The position numbers and the translations under genes are program-made. Source: UBA9655 sp964597045 (GTDB lineage Bacteria; Pseudomonadota; Alphaproteobacteria; UBA9655). From it: a DNA stretch of 64,000 bases. The notes under the pieces were generated by a model. It made no database searches and had not been told where the DNA came from. It saw only the letters and a list, made by a program, of their open reading frames with translations. Below, one piece after another: positions 58,303 to 64,000 of this stretch (positions are counted from its first letter, which is position 1; each line of letters starts with the position of its first letter). The stretch lies in assembly GCA_964597045.1 (NCBI GenBank), contig CAZQWE010000003.1:218985-282984 (forward strand). Reading direction: 5' to 3'.

Positions 58303-58539
58303 ATGCAGGCTTCAAATATCAATAACACTGAATCCCAGTCAAAAATTGTCAATAAGGCTATAAACGGTGAAGAAGTTATCATTTGTAAAGCTGGTAAGCC
58401 AACGGTTAAGCTTGTAAAATTTCAAAAAAAGCTCAAACCGCGTAAGCCAGGACCTTGGGCAGGCAAAGTTGTAATCGCTGATGACTTTGATGAATTGCCC
58501 GAATACTTAGCTGCAGCCTTTCGGGGAGAGCATGATTGA
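58303..58539 (+). CDS. Phd/YefM-family antitoxin
   Basis: A 78-residue antitoxin. The N-terminal dimerisation/DNA-binding part is recognisable by SKIVNKAINGEEVIICKAGKPTVKLVKF (the family IITKNGKPVAKL-type block), and the C-terminal half (about 50-78, DDFDELPEYLAAAFRGEHD) is the usual PIN-binding tail. GAGGTGA precedes the ATG at 58303. Its stop overlaps the toxin's TTG start by three bases, so antitoxin and toxin are coupled. Confidence 0.92.
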   Translation: MQASNINNTESQSKIVNKAINGEEVIICKAGKPTVKLVKFQKKLKPRKPGPWAGKVVIADDFDELPEYLAAAFRGEHD

Positions 58540-58913
58540 ATCTTCTACTCGATACGCATGTATTATTATGGAGACTCAATGATGATAAACGAATTCCGCG
58601 AAATATATTAAAACTAATCGAAAATGATTCAAACAGCATCTTTGTGAGTGCAGCGAGTGCTTGGGAAATCTCTATAAAAAAAGCTCTGGGGAAATTACGT
58701 GCTCCATATGATTTAGATGGAGCGATACGTTTAAGTGATTTTGTCCATCTCCCTGTTTCAATTCCTCATGCTATTCTGGCTGGACAACTTCCTCTTCATC
58801 ATAATGATCCTTTTGACCGATTGTTAATAGCCCAATCTATTATTGAAGGTTTGACTTTAGTAACAAGAGATCAAAGGCAAATTCTTTATGATGTGAAAGT
58901 TATTGAAGCATGA
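58536..58913 (+). CDS. VapC-like PIN-domain toxin ribonuclease
   Basis: A 125-residue PIN domain. Acidic residues of the metal site are visible: Asp in LLLDTHVLLW (residue 6), Glu in SAASAWEISIKKALGK (about 44), and Asp residues in HHNDPFDRLLIAQS (about 90-94) and VTRD (about 111). This is the group with LRAPYDL and HNDPFDRLL blocks that pairs with Phd-like antitoxins. The start is TTG at 58536 with GGGGAG seven bases upstream. The active site looks intact, so the toxin is probably functional. Confidence 0.92.
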   Translation: MNLLLDTHVLLWRLNDDKRIPRNILKLIENDSNSIFVSAASAWEISIKKALGKLRAPYDLDGAIRLSDFVHLPVSIPHAILAGQLPLHHNDPFDRLLIAQSIIEGLTLVTRDQRQILYDVKVIEA

Positions 58914-58925
58914 TAAAAGAATATC

Positions 58926-59318
58926 ATGTACACAAAACAAACCCATCATATTAGCATTACGGTTGAGCCGACCTTTCTTGAGGATCAATCCTTGCCGGCC
59001 GATAATCATTATGTGTGGGCTTACAGTATTTGGATTGAAAATCAAGGGGCCGAGACGGTTCAGCTCTTAAGTCGCCAGTGGCGCATTCGAGATTCAAAGG
59101 GCGTTGTTCATGAAGTGAAAGGGGAGGGGGTCGTTGGTGAAAGGCCCATCATTCAACCCGGAGCTTCCTATCATTATACAAGTGGCACACCCCTCTCAAC
59201 GCCCTCAGGGATCATGGAAGGAAGCTATTATATGATCACCCAAAAGGGGGAGCATTTTGAGGTTGAGATCCCTGCCTTTTCTTTGGATAGTCCCTACGAG
59301 ACGGCGGTAGTGCATTAG
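58926..59318 (+). CDS. apaG: ApaG protein
   Basis: A 130-residue ApaG, a fibronectin-III-like fold. It starts ITVEPTFLEDQS, then has HYVWAYSIWIENQGAETVQLLSRQWRIRDSKGVVHEVKGEGVVGERPIIQPGASYHYTSGTPLSTPSGIMEGSY, all family blocks. Role uncertain: linked to Co/Mg resistance and to Ap4A-related regulation in enterics; F-box-like relatives in eukaryotes. It begins 12 bases after vapC but is probably an unrelated gene. Confidence 0.95.
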   Translation: MYTKQTHHISITVEPTFLEDQSLPADNHYVWAYSIWIENQGAETVQLLSRQWRIRDSKGVVHEVKGEGVVGERPIIQPGASYHYTSGTPLSTPSGIMEGSYYMITQKGEHFEVEIPAFSLDSPYETAVVH

Positions 59319-59370
59319 ATCAACAGCCTGAAATTAAATATCTCGTATATTCCTTATATTGAAGAAAAAT

Positions 59371-59409
59371 ACCTTGCAATTTGAACATGATATATTCAAA
59401 TTGCAAGGT
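59371..59409. repeat. Perfect 15-base inverted repeat
   Basis: ACCTTGCAATTTGAA and TTCAAATTGCAAGGT are exact complements around a nine-base loop CATGATATA. On the minus strand it is followed by TATTTTTC; on the plus strand there is no T-run. It could terminate antisense transcription, end the apaG message, or be an operator for the dehydrogenase operon that starts 106 bases on. Confidence 0.7.
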
Positions 59410-59514
59410 AAAATGGGTATATGTTACATGTTAGACCCAGTGACATAAAATCATTCGATTACCCTTCATCGTTTTTTCACTTTTTCTGTGATAAACTCAT
59501 ACCTGGGAGAACAG

Positions 59515-61011
59515 ATGATGGACCGACAAGAGATCTTTAAAATCTTAGGTTTGCAGACGATGCAGGGGAATATGACCTCAACTTCACCCATTGATGGGCT
59601 GATATTGGGGCGCGTTCAAGCTCATACTCCTCAAGAGGTTCAAAGAATAATAGAGAAAGCGGTTGATAGTTTTAGGGAATGGCGAACTGTGCCCGCCCCT
59701 AAAAGAGGTGAACTCATCCGGTTATATGCTGATGAACTGCGGAAAAACAAGGAGGCTCTGGGCACACTTGTCACCCTTGAAAATGGAAAGATTCTTCAAG
59801 AAGGCCTGGGTGAAGTCCAGGAGATGATTGATATCTGTGATTATGCGGTAGGTCTTTCACGTCAGCTTTATGGGCTGACCATTGCTTCCGAAAGGCCGGA
59901 ACACAGGATGATGGAGACCTGGCATCCTTTGGGTCCTGTTGGGGTGATTACCCCATTTAATTTTCCAGCTGCTGTTTGGTCTTGGAACTTTGCTTTAGCA
60001 ATTGTTTGCGGGGATCCAGTCATTTGGAAGCCCACGGAAAAGACACCTCTCACGGCCCTGGCTTCAGCGAATTTATTTGAGCGTGCTGTGAAAGCTTATG
60101 GAAAGGCTCCGCCAAACCTTCTACAGGTTATTTTTGGGACGCGAGAGGTGGGGCAACTCCTCGTCGATTCCCCATCCATTCCTCTCATTTCTGCAACAGG
60201 AAGCACGAAAATGGGGCGAGAAGTAGCGGAGAAGGTCGCCCGTCGTTTCGGTCGCTCATTGCTCGAATTAAGCGGAAATAACGCTATGATACTCACTCCC
60301 TCTGCGGATCTTAATCTTGCTCTTCGAGCCATAGCTTTTTCTTCACTTGGAACCGCTGGACAGAGGTGTACAACCTTAAGACGGCTTTTTATTCATGAAT
60401 CGATTTATTCAAAAGTCGTCGAGCATCTCAAAGTCATCTTTGATAACGCTGTTGTTGGAAATCCTTTAGATTCAGGAACGCTCATAGGTCCTCTGATTGA
60501 TAAGCGAAGCTATGATGAAATGCAAAACGCACTCAAGTCTGCAAAAGAACAAGGCGGGCATGTTCATGGAGGCGAAAGGGTAAAGCTTTACACGAATGGA
60601 TATTATGTTCGTCCCGCCCTTGTCGAAATGCCACAGCAAACTGAGGTTGTGAAAACAGAGACATTTGCGCCTATCCTTTATGTAATGCCTTACGCGGATT
60701 TCGAGAAAGTTCTGAGCGATCATAATGCAGTTTCTCAAGGTCTCGCTTCATGCATTTTCACCAATGATGTGAGGGAGGCCGAAATCTTCCTCTCTGCAAG
60801 GGGGAGTGATTGCGGTATAGTCAATGTCAATATTGGCCCCAGTGGAGCAGAAATTGGTGGGGCTTTTGGAGGTGAAAAGGATACGGGCGGGGGTCGTGAA
60901 TCAGGTACGGATGCGTGGCGGAATTACATGAGACGTGCAACAAATACGATTAACTACTCCCATGAACTGCCGCTTGCTCAAGGGATTCGGTTTGATATAG
61001 GTGATGTATGA
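59515..61011 (+). CDS. amaB: ALDH7-type aldehyde dehydrogenase (2-aminoadipate semialdehyde dehydrogenase-like)
   Basis: A 498-residue NAD-dependent aldehyde dehydrogenase. The catalytic Cys is in GTAGQRCTTLRRL (about 285), the Glu in LLELSGNNAM (about 250), and NAD contacts are in ITPFNFPAAVWSWNFALAI and ATGSTKMGREVAE. AGQRCTT and the GAFGGEKDTGGGRESGTDAWRNYMRRATNTINY end are typical of the ALDH7 group. Bacterial members (AmaB) oxidise 2-aminoadipate 6-semialdehyde in lysine breakdown. The gcdH start overlaps its stop in an ATGA, which supports lysine catabolism. ATG-ATG at 59515/59518 after GGGAG; either may serve. Confidence 0.9.
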   Translation: MMDRQEIFKILGLQTMQGNMTSTSPIDGLILGRVQAHTPQEVQRIIEKAVDSFREWRTVPAPKRGELIRLYADELRKNKEALGTLVTLENGKILQEGLGEVQEMIDICDYAVGLSRQLYGLTIASERPEHRMMETWHPLGPVGVITPFNFPAAVWSWNFALAIVCGDPVIWKPTEKTPLTALASANLFERAVKAYGKAPPNLLQVIFGTREVGQLLVDSPSIPLISATGSTKMGREVAEKVARRFGRSLLELSGNNAMILTPSADLNLALRAIAFSSLGTAGQRCTTLRRLFIHESIYSKVVEHLKVIFDNAVVGNPLDSGTLIGPLIDKRSYDEMQNALKSAKEQGGHVHGGERVKLYTNGYYVRPALVEMPQQTEVVKTETFAPILYVMPYADFEKVLSDHNAVSQGLASCIFTNDVREAEIFLSARGSDCGIVNVNIGPSGAEIGGAFGGEKDTGGGRESGTDAWRNYMRRATNTINYSHELPLAQGIRFDIGDV

Positions 61012-62177
61012 GTTCCTTTAAGTGGGAAGATCCTTTTGATTTTGAAGACCAACTGAGTGCTGAAGAAAAGCTCATTCGAGATACGGCAGCAAAATATGCA
61101 AAAGACATGTTGATGCCTCGTATTTTAGAAGCCAATCGTCATGAAATCTTTGACCCCAATATCTTTAAAGAAATTGGAGAGCTTGGATTTTTTGGTATGA
61201 CCATCGAAGGATATGGCTGTGTTGGTAGCTCCTACACCTCTTACGGTCTGGTAGCACGTGAATTAGAACGGATCGATTCAAGTTACCGTTCACTTTTTAG
61301 TGTACAGTCTTCACTTGCCATGAATGCTATCTATAAGTACGGGGATGAGGAACAAAAACAAAAGTATCTCCCGGGTATGGCTAAAGGGAAATTAATTGGT
61401 TGTTTTGGGCTCACAGAGCCAGGTCATGGATCCGATCCTGCTGGAATGGAAACACACGCAAAACCAAAAGGGGAAGGTTGGGTTCTAAATGGATCCAAAA
61501 TGTGGATCACAAATAGTCCCATTGCCGATGTTTTCATTGTTTGGGCAAGGTATGACGCGGGTATCCAAGGGTTTGTTCTTGAGAAAGGAATGAAGGGTTT
61601 GTCGGCTCCCAAAATTGAGGGTAAGTTTAGTCTAAGAGCCTCTCCCACAGGGGAGATTGTCCTTGATGATGTATTTGTTACAAAGGAGAATGTGCTCCCT
61701 AAAGCACAAGGCCTGAAGGCCGCCATGGGGTGCCTCAATGATGCTCGTTATAGTATTGCTTGGGGTTCTTTAGGTGCCGCAGAATTTTGTTGGCATCAAG
61801 CACGGTCTTATGTTTTAGAGAGGATTCAGTTTGGAAAACCCCTTGCAGCCCAACAATTGGTTCAAGCCAAACTTGTGGATATGCAAACGGATCTATCCCT
61901 TGGCCTTCAAGGTATTTTAAGGGCTGCACGGCTTAAAGATCAGGGACAGTGCACTCCTGAACTCATCTCCCTTTTAAAGCGGAATAATACAGAAAAAGCC
62001 CTAAAAATTGCTCGAATAGCTCGGGATATGTTGGGTGCCAACGGCATATCTGATGAATATCATGTTATCCGTCATATGATGAATCTTGAATCCGTTATTA
62101 CCTATGAAGGAACCTATGACATTCATACCCTTATGTTAGGTAAAGCTCAAACGGGGTTGGCTGCATTTGGGCGGTAG
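61008..62177 (+). CDS. gcdH: Glutaryl-CoA dehydrogenase
   Basis: A 389-residue acyl-CoA dehydrogenase of the glutaryl-CoA type, which oxidises and decarboxylates glutaryl-CoA to crotonyl-CoA. Family blocks are FDFEDQLSAEEKLIRDTAAKYA at the start, GCFGLTEPGHGSDPAGMET, NGSKMWITNSPIADVFIVWAR, and RDMLGANGISDEYHVIRHMMNLESVITYEGTYDIHTLMLGKAQTG with the catalytic Glu in YEGT. GcdH-specific wording (VGSSYTSYGLVARELERIDSSYRS) is clear. ATGA overlap with the aldehyde dehydrogenase. Its 3' end overlaps a convergent gene by 47 bases. Confidence 0.95.
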   Translation: MSSFKWEDPFDFEDQLSAEEKLIRDTAAKYAKDMLMPRILEANRHEIFDPNIFKEIGELGFFGMTIEGYGCVGSSYTSYGLVARELERIDSSYRSLFSVQSSLAMNAIYKYGDEEQKQKYLPGMAKGKLIGCFGLTEPGHGSDPAGMETHAKPKGEGWVLNGSKMWITNSPIADVFIVWARYDAGIQGFVLEKGMKGLSAPKIEGKFSLRASPTGEIVLDDVFVTKENVLPKAQGLKAAMGCLNDARYSIAWGSLGAAEFCWHQARSYVLERIQFGKPLAAQQLVQAKLVDMQTDLSLGLQGILRAARLKDQGQCTPELISLLKRNNTEKALKIARIARDMLGANGISDEYHVIRHMMNLESVITYEGTYDIHTLMLGKAQTGLAAFGR

Positions 62178-62580
62178 GAAGATCAATTTCACTCGGAAAA
62201 AACTTTTCCATCATCCTAAGTTCTTCTATTTTCCAAGTATTTCCTTCCTTTAAACCCCTAAGATTTCCTTTTAAATTTTCGTATTTATAAAAATCTGTTT
62301 CAATCTTTGAAGTAAGAGTAAAGTTGCCCATAGCCCAGCAAGAGGGGAGCTCGGATAATTTTACAGAGGATACGGAAAGGGTGCATTTTTCATACCTTTT
62401 CCAATGTTTCTCAAATGTAATTTTGAGATTATCAAAACTCTTCGTAGAAGAGTCAGATTCCCAGAGCATTACATTGGAATTTTTCGTAAAAAGAAAAAGC
62501 AACCCACCTATGTCACGTTGATTAAAGGAATTACAAAAATCTTCGATAAGACAAAGGGCCGGGTGTTTTGAAAAGTTCAT
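62131..62580 (-). CDS. SnoaL/NTF2-like protein
   Basis: A 149-residue single NTF2-fold domain. The order is: helix with CLIEDFCNSFNQRDIGGLLFLFTKNSNVMLWES, DNLKITFEKHWKRYEK, and paired strands WAMGNFTLTSKIET and EGNTWKIEELRMMEKF (the typical closing strand). No signal peptide is present when started at the ATG at 62580, which has AGGA nine bases upstream; a longer frame adds 11 residues. The last 15 codons are antisense to the end of gcdH. Function unknown. Confidence 0.75.
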   Translation of the reverse strand: MNFSKHPALCLIEDFCNSFNQRDIGGLLFLFTKNSNVMLWESDSSTKSFDNLKITFEKHWKRYEKCTLSVSSVKLSELPSCWAMGNFTLTSKIETDFYKYENLKGNLRGLKEGNTWKIEELRMMEKFFPSEIDLPTAQMQPTPFELYLT

Positions 62581-62692
62581 AACAAGCATCCTAGTAACAC
62601 ATCTGTTAAACACTTGCTTAAACTGAAGGTTCTTTCAAAAAATTGCAAGGGGATTCATCGTTTATTAACTTAAAGTCCTTATTAATAGTGTT

Positions 62693-64000
62693 ATGAAAGT
62701 CTATGATTACATCATTGTAGGAGCTGGCTCTGCTGGATGTGTGCTCGCCAGCAGGCTAAGTGAAGATCCAAGTTGCCAGGTTTTGCTTCTTGAAGCTGGG
62801 CCTCAGGATAAAAGTCGCCTCATTCATACGCCAGGTTTTGTCCCTCTTTTGCTCCATCATCCAAAACTTTCCTATCATTATTATACAACGCCTCAAGAAC
62901 ATATGTTCAACCGTAGACTATATTGGCCTAGAGGGCGAACCTTAGGCGGTTCGAGCTCAATCAACGCCATGATTTATATTAGAGGAAATCCTGCTGATTA
63001 CGACGGTTGGGAAGCGATGGGTAATAAAGGATGGAGCTTCAAAGACGTTCTTCCTTACTTTAAGAAAGCTGAGAATTTTGAAGAAGGAGAATCTTACTTT
63101 CATGGAGTGGGAGGTCCTCTTAATGTTACAAAACAGCATTATATTCATGAATTATCGGATCCTTTTATTCAAGCAGCTAAGGAGCAGGGATATTTCTTAA
63201 ACACAGATTTTAATGGGGATTCTCAGGAAGGTTTTGGAACCTATCATGTCACCATGAAGAATGGGGAAAGGTGCAGTTCTGCCAGAGCCTATCTAACACC
63301 TAACTTAAGCAGATCTAATTTGACAGTTGTAACAGGAGCCCAAGTTTTAAAAATTCTAATTGAAAGAAAAAAAGCTATTGGGGTTACATATATACGAAAT
63401 AAAGAAACGCAAGATGCGAGATGCTCTGAGGAAGTTATCATTAGTTCTGGAGCTGTTACGTCTCCTCATCTCTTGATGCTTTCAGGAGTTGGTGATAGAA
63501 GGCAATTAGAAAAACAAGGTATTCCGGTTATTCTGGACTTACCGGGAGTGGGTAAAAACCTACAAGATCATTTGCTTGTTCATTTAGACTACAGAAATAA
63601 AACAAAACAAACAGTTCCAGGATATAAATACTTTTATAAAATTTTATATGAATACTCTCAATACAAGAAAACGAAGTCTGGATATCTAACAACCAATTAT
63701 GCTGATACAGGTGGTTTCACAAAGTCAACCTTAGATCTGGAACAACCAGATATTCAATTCCATTATAATTATGGTGTTGCAGATATAAATTCGCCTCTTC
63801 CAAAATTCTATATCGGATATGGTGCGTCATGTATTCCTGGAATTGTTAATGTTGAAAGTCGGGGGGAGGTCACCCTTAAGGATGCAAATCCCCTTAGTCC
63901 CCCTCTCTTAAATCCGAATTATTTTAGTGATCCAAGGGATATGGAAGTTATGGTCAAGGCCGTCAAGATCGGTCGTGAAATCATGACGAATTCTTATGCA
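62693..64000 (+). CDS. GMC-family oxidoreductase (choline dehydrogenase-like), 3' end outside window
   Basis: My translation gives 436 residues to the window end. The FAD Rossmann motif is YIIVGAGSAGCVLASRLS (about 6-23) with LLLEAGP. GMC signature 1 is GRTLGGSSSINAMIYIRGNPADYDGW, and signature 2 is SSGAVTSPHLLMLSGVGD (about 249-266), followed by GVGKNLQDH. Choline, alcohol and glucose dehydrogenases share these. The active-site His pair should lie in the missing C-terminus. The ATG at 62693 has no strong ribosome site. Confidence 0.93.
   Translation, partial: MKVYDYIIVGAGSAGCVLASRLSEDPSCQVLLLEAGPQDKSRLIHTPGFVPLLLHHPKLSYHYYTTPQEHMFNRRLYWPRGRTLGGSSSINAMIYIRGNPADYDGWEAMGNKGWSFKDVLPYFKKAENFEEGESYFHGVGGPLNVTKQHYIHELSDPFIQAAKEQGYFLNTDFNGDSQEGFGTYHVTMKNGERCSSARAYLTPNLSRSNLTVVTGAQVLKILIERKKAIGVTYIRNKETQDARCSEEVIISSGAVTSPHLLMLSGVGDRRQLEKQGIPVILDLPGVGKNLQDHLLVHLDYRNKTKQTVPGYKYFYKILYEYSQYKKTKSGYLTTNYADTGGFTKSTLDLEQPDIQFHYNYGVADINSPLPKFYIGYGASCIPGIVNVESRGEVTLKDANPLSPPLLNPNYFSDPRDMEVMVKAVKIGREIMTNSYA

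Noticed and set aside
1..64000. CRISPR array, prophage or integrative element
   Set aside because: No regularly spaced direct repeats, no cas, integrase, phage structural or conjugation genes were seen; the mobile signs are limited to relics and small repeats.

Overview
The window reads as a continuous piece of chromosome from an AT-rich alphaproteobacterium. Markers for this are a giant NAD-dependent glutamate dehydrogenase (about 1,600 residues), a Ros/MucR zinc-finger regulator, an MsbA/WaaA/LpxK lipid A cluster, a BolA-monothiol glutaredoxin pair and an ApaG protein. Base composition, many small exported proteins of unknown function, toxin-antitoxin fragments, decayed insertion-sequence material and palindromic repeats resemble host-associated lineages such as Holosporales or Rickettsiales. 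That placement is an inference; no rRNA gene is present to settle it.

Layout. 1-9.0 kb: a truncated diguanylate cyclase with a V4R ligand-binding domain, tRNA-Gly with a palindromic repeat attached to its 3' end, NAD-glutamate dehydrogenase, hemW and a YhcG-type nuclease. 9.0-16.3 kb: an orphan HigA antitoxin facing a leftward lipid A export/assembly operon (msbA, DUF374 acyltransferase, waaA, lpxK, LprI-like), then ubiA. 16.4-28.1 kb: housekeeping and metabolic genes (rsmE, acyl-CoA dehydrogenase, grxD-bolA, DsbA-like, rpe, class II aldolase, DUF882 peptidase, MarC, gltA), with an IS630 transposase remnant near 21.8 kb. 28.1-36.1 kb: tRNA-Leu with a second copy of the tRNA-linked repeat, three exported unknowns, and two separate divergent TetR/NTF2-like modules flanking a DUF4143 ATPase and acetoacetyl-CoA synthetase. 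36.1-44.7 kb: tag, a deacetylase, an RTX-repeat protein, an MFS transporter and a run of small exported proteins. 44.8-51.3 kb: comEC, a candidate multi-hairpin small RNA with its own terminator, a lipoprotein that fuses TPR repeats to a secretin domain, yggT, folD and comF. 51.3-64 kb: an SRPBCC-MarR-amine oxidase operon, mucR, tRNA-Ser, several enzymes, a Phd/VapC toxin-antitoxin pair, apaG, and a lysine/glutaryl-CoA catabolic pair (ALDH7-type dehydrogenase and gcdH) beside a GMC oxidoreductase that runs off the end.

Taken together, the metabolism points to use of amino acids and acyl-CoAs (glutamate dehydrogenase, glutaryl-CoA dehydrogenase, acyl-CoA dehydrogenase, acetoacetyl-CoA synthetase, citrate synthase). 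comEC and comF suggest retained DNA-uptake genes. Gene packing is tight: convergent genes often abut or overlap at their stops, and several operon starts are UUG or GUG codons coupled to the stop of the gene before. The items most worth follow-up are the multi-hairpin RNA before the secretin, the TPR-secretin fusion, the repeated TetR/NTF2 pairs with their own inverted-repeat operators, and the tRNA-end repeat family.
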